From Chromobotia macracanthus (Eukaryota > Chordata > Actinopteri > Cypriniformes > Botiidae): a stretch of DNA of 64,000 nucleotides. The notes under the pieces are model-generated. The model made no database searches. It had not been told where the DNA came from and was given only the letters and a program-made list of their open reading frames with translations. The position numbers and the translations under genes are program-made. Numbering within the stretch: the first letter of the stretch is position 1; each line of letters starts with the position of its first letter. The stretch lies in NCBI GenBank assembly GCA_036877525.1, contig JAZGTH010000034.1:1488001-1552000 (forward strand), written 5' to 3'. This document shows positions 1 through 11,507 of the stretch, in pieces.

Positions 1-3000
1 CTTCAGTGTCCTGCCGTGAAGTTTGTCACCCACCAAGAATTCTTCACTTTCCTCCATGCTAACTATGTAAGTCACAGTGAGATTTTTCATGTGTCTTTTC
101 AGGGGTTTTGTGTGTTTTCATGTTTATAGGTGTAAATCACTTGTTTAATGCAGAGATACAATTTTAGACCAATTACTTTCGGTTTCTTTCTTCCCAACAC
201 ACTGGGAAGGCTACAATGCTTCTTAATGTTTTAGCTATGTTGAAATTACATTATTTACTACAATGAATAAAAAAGGAAATGCTAAGAGGACATTATTTGG
301 CTAGTTTTAGTATATACACTGTAACATGTTACAACATGTTACACTTCAGTTGTGAAGAGGTGATATTGATTCATCTGTTTGCAGATTCTCTCTTATTGAT
401 TCAGTAAGCTTTCCTGGTGTCCTGTAATTGCAAAGGAGACAGATAACAGACCTTAACCAGTCCAAGCTGAGACAAGTGTATATGTGAAGATGATTGGCTT
501 TGTCTGTCTACATTTTTAATGCATGTGCTTTTAATCTAATTTTCTACATTCACACCCTTTTACAATGTGGCACAGATCATTTTATGTGTCATTTAATGTG
601 TCAGTGTTGGAGCTCTCATAAATGTCTTTATTCTATATTAAGCTGTCACATACAAATACCCTTATAAAGTGTTGATTGAATATTCATGATTCAACTGAAG
701 CCTCATCTAATGTGTTTCTTTATTAATTTTTGCTGAACTCTTGTCTTCAGGGGGCGTATAGAATGTTTACTAACAGCACTTGCCTGAAGCACATGATTCT
801 GAAAATACGGCGAGATGCACGCAACTTTGAGCGATATCAACACAACCGTGACCTTGTCACTTTCCTCAACAAATTCGCTGACACTCATCTGGAGCTCCCC
901 AGAGGCTGGGAGATTAAAACAGACCCACAGGGCAAGGTGAGCGCATCTTGTTGCAACCTGCGATATTATAAAATTATTTATAACCACATTGCTCTTTGGA
1001 ATACTTTGACTGGCCTGAGTGGTCAATCCTGGCATTCTGTGGTTAGATATTTTATTATAATGACCACTAAAGTGTACAATAGACTGTTATACTGTTATAC
1101 ATAATGAAGTCATTTCAACTTGCATCAATATTTCATGTCCATTTATTTACTTGCTGAGTGGCCATCTAATGAACAGGATAATGCACAATCATCACAATCA
1201 GCACAATCATCATTACAAAATAAACCCCTCTGCATTTACATTATTTTGAGTGATACAGCACCTGTTTGGTTTGTGTTTTTGTGTTTTGATTACATGTGTC
1301 CATAAACACATGATAGTATATGGCATGATTGTATATGTATATGCTACCCATTTGTTTATTTAAAATGTTCTTCCAACATTTACTCACCCTTATGTCATTC
1401 CAAACCTGTATGAATTTGTGGCTTCTGAGGAACACAGAAAAGATATTTTAAACTGTTGGTAACCAAACAACAGTGGCACCCATTGACTTCCATTAAATGG
1501 ACACAAAACCACTCAGACTTTTCTAAAAAAATCTTATGTCACATATGGTCTAATGACATGTAATGATGGAAAAATGGAAAATCCATTTTTGGGTAGACTA
1601 TCCCTTTAACAAAGCTCAAAAGATGTGTTAACATTTAGGCAATGTCTGCACACTTAGACTTTTTTTGGCTCTGACAGTCATTCTTTGTGGACCACAACAA
1701 TCGTGCAACCACCTTCATTGACCCCAGAATTACCCTTCAGAGCAGCCGACTGCCCAGCCATCTTACACACCGACAACACTTACAGAGACTACGCAGCTAT
1801 AGTGCTGGGGAGGTACAAACAAACAAACACTGACCAGACAATAGTTTAAATCCTTTCAGATTACAGTTGGGCACTTACATTATGATTATGATGATCTATA
1901 TGTAATTTTGCATTATTTTAGGCATCTGAGGTGTCCCGCAGCAGAGGAGCTTCACTGGTCAGCAGACCTGGAAATGGTCTAGTAGCTTCTATCAGGAGTC
2001 AATACCAGCCTGATTCAGTGCCTCTGGGTGAGTCAACACAGAGACAAGCTTGGTTTTAAAGCTTTTATACTTTATATTCATTATTGGGGTGATAGCAATG
2101 CCCAAGTAACTACCCAGCCAGAACTCCTGAGCAGCTGGATAGTGGTAACACCTTAGCAACACCATGGCAACATCATGTCACAAATTACATTGCATTGCAT
2201 GCTTTTGCAACCTTTTTGCTACTAACACACAACATATCAGTTGACCTACTAGGACACTATTGCTTAGGCACATGCCACCCACATTTTCCTTATTTCCTTA
2301 TTTTTTTCTTCACCTTTAGCTTACAATGATAAGATTGTGGCATTCCTTCGTCAACCAAACGTATTAGAAATGCTGCAGGAACGGCAGCCCAGTCTGGCCA
2401 GAAATCACACACTCAGGTGAGGCAAAAGATCACATGATCATAGAGTTTGTGTGACATACAGAAACTCAAACATTCATTTGTTGAATTATGTTGTAATGGT
2501 CATTGACACTGAACTTTATCAAAGCGCCATAACACACCAGCAAAAACTGTTGCATTCTGGGATCTGGCTCTTATTTTTTATAATCTGGCCTTGGTGTTTA
2601 AAAGTACAAACAAACATAGATTCATAATATATACATCACAGTGGCATCATTACACTGTACATTAGGGCCATATAGAAATATAGATATCTATATAGAAAAA
2701 TATATTTTTTCTAAAAAATATTCTCCATCTGATTTGGAGAATGAGAAAAGTTACAATCTGACATGGTGAGACATCAAAAGAACTTTTTTCTGGCACTGAA
2801 TTATCATTTAACTTATTGAATACAGTAAGTCATGCGGTATGTCAGGGTCTATTTCACTAATGTAGCAGGCTGATCATTATCTTAAAAGCATTCCTCTGTT
2901 TAGCTTATTATAGTTCCATTCAAAAAGGTAAAGTGCTTTACTGTTACATTTAGGAACAATTAACAGTTCATGAGATCAGACCTTTCAACAGCCTCTCAGG

Positions 3001-6000
3001 ATGGAAACAAAAGCAATGAGAATGGAAACATAATATCGCTTGAATGTTTCAATGCCTTTGGTGGTCTCCTCGTCAGGGAGAAGATCCAGTACATTAGGAC
3101 TGAAGGTCCACAAGGTGTTGATAAACTGTCCTGTGATGCAGACCTGGTTATGCTGTTAAGGTATGTTGACTGCAGTTGTCTTCTGTTCCAGAGAAACATA
3201 GCAAAGCTTAGGGAGGTAACTGTGCATGAATTTGATCCTTTTTGTTGTCATAACAAACAGCACACCAAACCAGACAAGTCAGCATATCAGTGTTTATGAG
3301 CATAATTCTTTGTCTTTGATGTGGTAATCAACACTGTGATGTGACACTGGGATTTCTGCTCTAAGACTCTTGAGTACAGCTTACTCACATGGATCAGCAT
3401 GCATGATTTACTTAAACAGGATATAGTTGGCTTTATCAAGTCATCTTCTCCCAACACATATTACACAGTCATACTAGATACACTAGTAAGACTAGATTTT
3501 AACAGTTCAAGCTGCAACATATTAACTGACAACATTATTTAACAATATTTCACCCATGAAATGAAATTCTTCCATTTACACACTCTAATCTGGTAATATA
3601 GACTAAATAATAGACTTATAGACTTAATGATGATAATGCATTTTTTCATGTGATGTTCCTCTGTAATTATTCCTCTTTGTCATGCAGTCTGTTTGAAGAG
3701 GAGATCATGTCCTTCATTCCAACTCACTCCTTCCATCCAGGCATCAGCTTCTCTCCGCGCTGCTCTCCTGGATCCTCACCACAGAGCTCCCCTGGTACGA
3801 CCACATTTCTCCAAGTGTTTGGAAATCAATCATTGTCACTTAATTACTTTTTCATGTTTTTGCTAAAAAAATACTATGTTTAAACAATTTTACAAATGTA
3901 ATTGTTTAAAAAAAACCTTTTTTAGGAGTCAGATTACATAGTAGATGGCCTCCAAGCTAAAAGACAGTTTTTAAGGACAGACCGCAGACAAGCAGTTCAC
4001 ATGATGAAGACAAAGTCCAGACACCAGCTAAACATCTTTTCCCCATATTATTATCCTACAGTCTTATAAACCATTGGTTACTCTTTGTCTTAATAACAAA
4101 CACCCATATGTTGGCTTCTCAGACTTTCTTTAATTTAAATTTTTAACATTTCTGTGGAAACATGAGCTGGTCTCTTGTGTATAGCTGTGCACGCCAAAAC
4201 ACAGCAGAGCTCTTTTCTTAACACAGTGAGAGCAATCATTCCCCACATCAGTTCTTAAAGCAAACCACACTGTTGCTTCTTGCCACATATTTGTGGTCAC
4301 AATTTAGCAAACTCCTCACTTCCCTCATGCTGAAACAAATCATTTGTGCTTTTCGTCATTCCTCATGGCAGGACATTTTTGTTGATTACGTATACTTGCA
4401 CACCAGGGAGACATGACTTAAAGCTACTTAATTTTGTGGTGGTGGTGCCCCACTGTGCCACACAGAATGCGCTAGCACAAGTCTAATGAGTCTGTATGGA
4501 GCGTTGTGATAGCTGGAGTTTGATGCATATTGGGATTTTGACAAGAAAGCTCAAAGTACTAAATACATTAATACATAGGACATAATTTCACAGCAGGACT
4601 ACCCTGCTCCATTTCCTTTGTTGATTTCACATAGAGCGCTCTAGATGTTTTAGACATAGAAAGTGATATGATATGTATATTTTGGGGCTTTGTGTCAATC
4701 AAACCGCAGTTTCTTATTTATTTATTCATTTTCACATCAATGACATTTTATCAATTTGAATATATAAACCTGTGTGTAATTGAGAAGCAACAACATAACA
4801 GATGCTTAGATAGTCCTTAAAATGGGTTTAATAGAGTCACATAGGCAACACTGTTAGTCCCATTACATTAGAAGTAGTCCCATTACATTAGTAGAAGTTA
4901 CAGATATTCTGCATAGTATTAAGTTAGTGGATTCTACCCCCCCCCCCCCCAACTTTTGAATGAATGCTCAGATGTTCATAAAAAATGATTTGATAAAATT
5001 ACATAGTTAATTTTATTACATGCATTTTATTCAATAGACCAAGAAAGTCTTATTTTTCAAGGTGGTATTAACTGGGTAGATTCACTCTAACCTACCTGCC
5101 TGAATTCTATCACCTTCATACTGTATGTGTGTATTTTGACAGGCTTGCAAAGGGCCAGAGCACCCGCTCCATACCGCAGAGACTTTGAGGCGAAACTTCG
5201 CAATTTTTACAGGAAGTTGGAGGCAAAAGGCTATGGCCAGGGGCCAGGAAAAATAAAGTATGTCTTTCTGTGTGTGTGTGTGTTTTGATTAAAACATGTG
5301 GAGGCAGAAAAAGAGAAAAAGAAAGGCAGACCCCCTTTTAGGTATAAACAAATGCATGGGTTTTCAATTGTATTATAATACTGTGTTTTAAAGCCCACCA
5401 GTTGAGTTACAGGAACACATTTCTCCCTCTTCTTGTATCTTACAACATTATTTCCCCACCCATTTTAATTTGATTTGAAACATGCACTGTAAAAAAAAAC
5501 TTTGCTGCCTTAAATTTTTAAGTTTGATCAACTTATTTTAATCAAGTTATTTTATCTTAATATTTTAAATCCTTACCGGTATAACTTATAAAAATTAGTC
5601 ATTTTTGTAACTATTTTGCATAAGTTACAGCAACTCAACACCAGTCAAGATTAAAAATAGTAAGTTGAAATGACTTCTGCAGCTGTGAGTTGATTAAACT
5701 TAAAAATTGAAGGCAGCAACGTTTTTTTACAGTGTGTGAAATAGGGACAGTGAACAGTGAACAAAGATTTTTAACTTGAAAGGTAATATGATTTTGATTT
5801 TAATATATTGTCATTTGGTGGTACAACAGGCTAATCATCAGAAGAGAACATTTACTGGAAGGTACTTTTAATCAAGTGATGGCCTATTCCCGCAAAGATC
5901 TGCAGAGGAACAAGCTATACATCACCTTTGTTGGAGAGGAAGGGTAAGTCCACTGTGTGATTGAAGTTTCCCAGAGTATATTTCTGCAGAATACAGCACC

Positions 6001-9000
6001 AGATGAGATGTTACCCCACAACACATACAACTCAGTCTAATGTGCTGCCAACATCAAAACATGTGACAAAGTGTAGACCAGGAGAGAGGAACCACAAGGG
6101 CTGAGGGCAGCATTTGGGACAGGGCCATTGTTTGCTTTATTGGTTTGCTTTACACAAAACGTTTCAACATTGAACAAAAAAATATTACAAAGACTTCACA
6201 TCACACCAAACCAAACTGCATGTGTATCATTTCTTAATCATTTCAAAGGCCTTTCAGACAAAAATGCTTTTTTAAATAAACAGAATCTACACCTGGTCAA
6301 AGTTGATTAGCGATAGATTAGATACTTCAGGAATGTGGTTGAGGAGATAAATTTTATCTTTATTTTATAAACTTGCTGTTACTTTCGCAAAATTTGTATG
6401 TTCTGACATAGATGTAGATTTAATCACATGTAGATTTGAATTACAGTTTTAAGAGTTAACACAAGGTTTTCACATTCTTCAGTTTGGACTACAGCGGCCC
6501 ATCAAGGGAATTCTTCTTCCTGTTGTCTCAGGAGCTGTTTAATCCGTATTACGGTCTGTTTGAATACTCTGCCAATGACACATATACTGTGCAGATTAGC
6601 CCCATGTCTGCATTTGTGGAGAACCATTTAGAATGGTAAGAATTGTTTTCTGTCACTATCATTCTCTCTTTATCCCTAATTATTACTCCTTAGACTTGGA
6701 ATGTTTTTGAAGTTTAGCTTTGTAGTTCACCCATTCATGTGGTATGTGGTTGAAAAATTGCATGCCGGATGGTCAGCTCTGAAGAAAAGCATGTAGTGAT
6801 GGTCACGCTAACTCTTTGTTTTGTCTCTCATTACGGCATTTTGATTGAAGGGGAAAACAACACTTGTTCTGTAAATTATACTGTTATAAGGCTAAATACA
6901 AAGGAAAATTCTTAAGGTTTGCCTTGAACTTTATCCAAACAGAAGATAAATCCGTGTTAACTGACAGAATGAGACATTTGCTTCTTATTTTCTATCTATA
7001 AAGAAAGCTTCCAAAAAGGTAGTATGAAAATGACTCTGCAAATACAAGAAATATATTACAGTTAGTCTTACTTTCAGATGGTGTGCCCACAAACCAACTG
7101 TAATCTGATTGGCTAGCTTTGTTTAGTGTTCTAGTGTACAAGCAGAGCTGTATATTCTTATTTATTTTGCAAAAATGTACACATTGGTTGGAATGAACTT
7201 CTTTAAGAGACAAGTACAAGACTTCATGCTAACAGTTAAATGCCTCATTATGCTAATAGTCAAAGTCTCACTATGTAAGAATACATGGTAGAGCATGTAC
7301 AGAACAGTAGCATGATTATCAGTGTTTTGATGTTTCCTCATAGGTTCCGTTTCAGTGGGCGAATATTGGGTCTGGCTCTGATCCACCAGTATCTGTTAGA
7401 TGCTTTCTTCACTCGTCCATTCTACAAGGCCTTGCTTAGATTGTGAGTCTCATTGGTTCATTGACATCATGATGTCAAAGTAAAGTCTACAATGATGGCT
7501 TCTGATTGGACACGTGTTATATGGTCTGTAGGGTGACAGATCTGAGCGATTTGGAATACCTGGATGAGGAGTTCCACCAAAGCTTACAGTGGATGAAGGA
7601 CAATGATATCACTGATATCCTGGACTTGACTTTTACTGTGAATGAGGAAGTCTTTGGGCAGGTGCTGGATGTTTTGGAGAAAACCTTCAATGAGTTTTCT
7701 AATGAAAGTTTATATTGACATCATTTAAAATAAGTATTCAAACTCATCCTTCAAACTTATCAAACAGCTAAACCTGGTTACCAGGTACCTCGCATACCTC
7801 CCCCATAGAATTGTTAGTGTTTAGCAACTAATGATTGGTTAATTCACAGAAGTGGACATATTGAGTGTTGCACTTTCCCTCATTTATAGAATTCTATAAT
7901 CTTTGCTATTAGTCAAATATTTCTAATGGCTGTTACAGACATTCGTGTTGTTTGACCTCTTCCACACTATTCACAGGTGACAGAAAGAGAACTAAAATCA
8001 GGGGGCTCCAACATCCAGGTTACTGAGAAGAACAAGAAGGAGTACATTGAGCGTATGGCCAGATGGAGGGTGGAGAGAGGAGTGGTGCAGCAGACAGAAG
8101 CACTTGTGAGAGGTTTTTATGAGGTATGTTAGGTTGAGCAATGCTTTTCAGTCTAAACTAACAATTTACACATTTTTAATTGACTTCTTTTGTAAATTTG
8201 AACTAATAGCACGTTGGTCAGATTTGCCATGTTGGTCTTGTTTTTTGACAAGACCAAAATGGCAGATTTGCCTTGTCATCTAGTTTTTTTGCTGGTTATA
8301 CAGGTTGGGTAGCGCAGATTCAGTGCTGGTCCATTATAGTCCATTATAGTCTTTCTGTAGTCTTAGTCTCAACAGTGTTTCTGATGAAGCTGGTGGACTG
8401 TAGAAGTCTTCCTGGTTAGACTAGTTAACAGACCTAGTGGGACATCTGCACATCAAAACAGAATTGCTGGTGGTGACCAACAAAATAAGTCTTTTCACCC
8501 TGACAGGGATTTTTTTTTTAACTTTTCACATTTAAATGGGATGTCAAAAATAAAATCTTTCATTTGTGTTTTAATGCAGGTTGTAGACTCTCGTCTAGTT
8601 TCAGTGTTTGATGCCCGTGAGCTGGAGTTGGTAATTGCAGGTACAGCCGAGATCGATTTGAGTGACTGGAGATCTAACACAGAATACAGAGGAGGTAAGA
8701 AAGAACTGCTAAGTCTTGGAAAGTTCATCTAATGGCAATGTTTTTGTCTTAAGATGTTCTGTTCAGATTTTTGAATGGAAAGTAACATAAATGTCAAGAA
8801 TGTTTTGATTTTGAACTTCTCACCTGATCCAAGTTGCTCAATTGCTTCAATTCTTTATTTGCTTAATGTGAAGCAGTTTCATTCTGAAACTCTTCCTAAA
8901 CCCTGCTGTGAATTGCAGTTGAGAGTTTGCGGGAGCAATAATATTTCATCACAAAACTAATGCCAAAAGAAGTATCCAATCTGTTTACATTAAAGTTCAT

Positions 9001-11507
9001 TACCTAAAAGAGAATTGTTGACTTTGAGAGCATAATGGGTAAACCCTGTAGAATGTCATATAACCCTGCAGTTTCATAGTCTCATAGTGTCAAGATGACC
9101 TCACTTGAAACTTTGAATGCCTTTGTTGACTTTTCTTACACAGCCTATGATGTGTCAACACCCCTGAAGGGCCTCTATACTGGGGAGCATTTTCTCTTTT
9201 TTCCTTTCTTTACTTTTCTTTTTTATTTCTTTTCTGTCTTTTTTGGGCACAAAACCTGCCAACCTAGACAGTATTTTATGGCATCAAAGGCATATGTCTG
9301 AATTGAAGGCGAAAGACACATATTGGTTTTAACTTGTCATATATTTCCATCACCCTCCAGGTTACCATGATGGGCATGTTGTGATGTGCTGGTTCTGGGC
9401 TGCAGTGGAGCACTTTAACAATGAACAGAGGCTGCGTCTGCTGCAGTTTGTGACCGGCACATCCAGCGTTCCTTACGAGGGTTTCGCAGCACTGCGTGGC
9501 AGCAATGGCCTGCGGCGCTTCTGCATTGAAAAGTGGGGAAAGATCACCTCTCTGCCAAGGTATTGTGCAACATTCTGCCTGCAAAAATAACCCACATATG
9601 GTAAATGGTGAGGACTTCATAATACATAATACGTGAGTTAGACAAATGTAAGTGTCTAAAAAACACATTTTTCTGTCTTGTGTTTACATTTTCTTTTGAA
9701 GCAGGAAGTTGGAGTGTGACATATTTTCGTTGGACAAGAATTTGTTTATCTACTTGCTAAAAGATCAATATTTCAGCAATATTTTTGGTCCATCGATTTT
9801 AAATGCATGCATTTGTCTGTTTTTGGAAATACACCAGCATATTTTGATGTATTTCGAGTACAAATGTTACATGAAGGCTTGCGTTCTCAGAACCTGGATA
9901 AATAAATGTACTGTGTAATAATTTCTCATTCCATTTTTTTAACCTCATGTATGTAATATCTCTGCCAGTGAACACTATTTTAGCAAGAACACATGAGTAG
10001 GTTGTTTATCCAGGGTATCACTCTCCATTAGTTGATCAAACAGGGAAGGAAGTAGTGCCTTAAGATCCTAATCTTTCTTTTTGTTAGCACTTGATAGTCA
10101 TTCTTATTTCTCACATGCCTAGAAACAAACATAACACATTAAATAATAATAAAGAATACATGTTACACAAAGAACAGTACACAGAAATAATATATATATA
10201 TAGGCACCGGTCTTTATAACCAACAGATTCTTTGTTTGGTTAACTCTACACTGATTTAATGTTTGTTTACCAGCCTTGGATCGTCCACACTGTTAACAAT
10301 ATGCAATTTAGTCTCAGTAGCAAAGAAACCCCCTTTATGTCTTTTATATACTGTTTAGACTTGTAAATAAAGTTACCTGAGATTACTGAGTGTCATCCTG
10401 AAATCTGACTGTCAGACTGAAAAGGTAATTTAGGGTTGATTTGCATCCAGTGTTTCATCTTGAAATTTGATTTCCCCTCTACTTCTGGCAAACATATCTA
10501 AGCCTGGCCCAGACTATGCTAAAGCACAGGCTCATATTTCTCTGTCAGGGTGGGAACAGCTTTAAATTTGTCATTGTGTTTGCACAGCGTCAACAGCCAG
10601 AGCTAAATAAGGACAATGTGATGGAAAGGATACAGATGCCTCATGCAGCTTCAGAATTTCACATGGTTTGCTCATATGAAAATGGAAAACGTTTGTGCCT
10701 TTCAGTATTTAACATCAGTGATGATATGTAAATAAAAGTGTGGAATTCTTACCCACTTCACCAATTTTTAATTTCTTACTCTTCTTTTGCTTGTAGTCTA
10801 TACCATATAATTAGTGATGCAAAAAGTTTGTTTAAAAGAACTGCAAGGACAATTTAAATACTTTCCAAAACCTTGTGACATGACATGTATTCTTCAGACA
10901 GAGAGCAATCCCTGAATGCATTGTGATAAGGTCAGTGAAAGAATCCATCCCAGATAGCAGAATAGTCATAAGGAATACCGACTATAAGCCTGTCCCAAAT
11001 CCCACCCTAAGCCCTTACAGTCCACACTTTGGTGTTTATGGACTCATAGTCTGGTGGTGATCTACATTGGACATTGGGGTGGTAATAGTAAAAGGGTGCA
11101 TCAAGTATGCATACTGGTCCTAAAAGGAGGCACACATTATAGCACCCTTCTGATACCTAAAATGACTAATGAAACATCCTATGTTCCTGTGAATTGCATA
11201 GACATGAGCAAGTGTGCCATTTAGTTAATAAAGTACTAATTCAATACTAAAAGTTATCAATACAAATATTTCTAATTCACACTTAACAGTTTTTACAACC
11301 AATTTGTTTGTGTGCTATGCAGTGTTGTTGTGCCACTGCCATTGTGGTGAGTCCTCATTTTTGACCTTTGACCTCTGTTCTTTTGTATCCTACAGGGCAC
11401 ACACATGCTTCAACCGTCTAGACCTTCCTCCTTACCCATCATACAGCATGCTGTACGAGAAACTTCTAACTGCTGTGGAGGAGACCAGTACCTTTGGTCT
11501 AGAGTGA
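1..11507 (+). CDS. hecw1: HECW1 (NEDL1) E3 ubiquitin ligase, C-terminal part (5' end outside window)
   Basis: HECT-class E3 ligase that passes ubiquitin from an E2 to substrate through a catalytic cysteine; the human protein is about 1,600 residues. Sixteen coding exons: 1-66, 751-936, 1678-1812, 1922-2027, 2320-2416, 3077-3160, 3688-3794, 5143-5257, 5830-5943, 6483-6635, 7344-7442, 7532-7661, 7977-8123, 8580-8694, 9361-9559, 11396-11507. All junctions are GT-AG, and the join is 1,965 nt in one open frame (654 aa plus TGA). It covers the second WW domain (window residues about 71-104), a linker, and the HECT domain (about 261-654). The catalytic Cys is in the THTCFN-type motif as HTCFNRLD (residue 622), and the protein ends AVEETSTFGLE. 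Close to human HECW1 as I recall it. HECW2 is the alternative; the neighbouring stk17a favours HECW1. Whether this is the teleost a or b copy cannot be told. The start codon, C2 domain and first WW lie upstream of the window. Confidence 0.95.
751..936 (+). CDS. hecw1: hecw1 exon: conserved helical segment and first half of WW2
   Basis: Phase-0 exon of 62 codons after a TTGTCTTCAG acceptor, ending at GGCAAG|GTGAGC. It encodes AYRMFTNSTCLKHMILKIRR and further conserved sequence, then LPRGWEIKTD, the first strand of the WW domain with its first signature Trp. The exon matches human HECW1/2 closely, so it fixes gene and frame. Confidence 0.95.
1360..1610. repeat. palindromic non-autonomous DNA element, degenerate copy
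   Basis: Inside a hecw1 intron. It contains phrases I know from a very abundant cyprinid repeat: ACTCACCCTTATGTCATTCC, CCCATTGACTTCCATT, and an end reading ACTATCCCTTTAAC. The second half is eroded, so the inverted symmetry is incomplete. The family name is not recalled with certainty. Confidence 0.6.
1678..1812 (+). CDS. hecw1: hecw1 exon: second half of WW2
   Basis: Phase-0 exon of 45 codons (CTGACAG acceptor, GAG|GTACAA donor). It encodes SFFVDHNNRATTFIDPRI, completing WW2. The second WW signature aromatic is Phe (TTFIDP) rather than Trp; I recall the same substitution in human HECW1, so it is a family feature and not a defect. WW domains bind proline-rich PPxY-type ligands. Confidence 0.93.
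4937..4950. repeat. poly-C tract, 14 bases
   Basis: Uninterrupted run of 14 C in the 1.35 kb hecw1 intron 3795-5142. Just upstream (about 4855-4890) a short phrase CCCATTACATTAG is repeated in tandem. Nothing else is recognisable in this intron. Confidence 0.9.
5143..9559 (+). CDS. hecw1: hecw1 HECT N-lobe exons
   Basis: Eight exons (5143-5257 to 9361-9559) carry the HECT E2-binding N-lobe and the start of the C-lobe: RRDFEAKLRNFYRKLEAKG, LDYSGPSREFFFLLSQELFN, NPYYGLFEYSANDTYTV, RFSGRILGLALIHQYLLDAF, VTEKNKKEYIERM, GTSSVPYEGFAALRGSNG. Every landmark of the HECT fold is present and the frame is unbroken, so the ligase is predicted to be active. The 9361 exon reads MCWFW where I recall IRWFW in human HECW1, a small substitution next to a conserved Trp-Phe-Trp. 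Confidence 0.94.
5485..5734. mobile_element. MITE-like element with about 45-bp terminal inverted repeats
   Basis: 250-bp element in hecw1. The left end CACTGTAAAAAAAAACTTTG is mirrored by the right end whose complement is CACTGTAAAAAAACGTTGCT; pairing continues through GCTGCCTT-AATTTTTAAGTTT-ATCAACT. There is no ORF. It is a typical non-autonomous DNA transposon of fish genomes. No clear target-site duplication is visible at the ends I chose. Confidence 0.75.
8226..8263. repeat. short inverted repeat (hairpin) in hecw1 intron
   Basis: Arms GCCATGTTGGTCTTG (8226-8240) and CAAGACCAAAATGGC (8249-8263) pair with one mismatch around an 8-base T-rich loop. The surrounding 8200-8490 has phrases (GCTGGTGGACTG, GCTGGTGGTGACCA) like a fish palindromic repeat, so this is probably a repeat remnant and not a pre-miRNA. 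Confidence 0.5.
9560..11395 (+). other. hecw1 last intron (1.8 kb), no gene seen
   Basis: GT-AG intron between the two last coding exons. AT-rich, with a short (TA) run near 10190 and no recognisable protein or RNA gene. ORFs here (for example around 9709-9918 and 10516-10731) have no family resemblance. Confidence 0.7.
11396..11507 (+). CDS. hecw1: hecw1 last coding exon with catalytic cysteine
   Basis: The acceptor is TCCTACAG at 11395. The split Arg codon AG|G is followed by AHTCFNRLDLPPYPS; the thioester Cys codon TGC is 11406-11408. The protein ends 33 residues later (counting the Cys) with TSTFGLE and TGA at 11505-11507. The position of the Cys about 30-35 residues from the C-terminus is standard for NEDD4-type HECT enzymes. 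Confidence 0.96.

Noticed and set aside
2970..3299. 109-codon ORF around 3077-3160
   Set aside because: Only the 84-nt hecw1 exon inside it is conserved; the flanks are intron.
7506..7718. 70-codon ORF ending in VLEKTFNEFSNESLY as a stand-alone protein
   Set aside because: It is hecw1 exon 7532-7661 read through its donor into intron; the next exon (7977) continues the HECT domain.
8226..8263. microRNA precursor
   Set aside because: 15-bp stem with an 8-base loop is too short for a pre-miRNA and lies in repeat-like sequence.
1..11507. Assignment as hecw2 with stk17b next door
   Set aside because: The kinase tail (TLGQCRQSS, KRFKFEEP, GEFIY) is that of STK17A, and HECW1 is the human neighbour of STK17A; the HECT sequence also fits HECW1.
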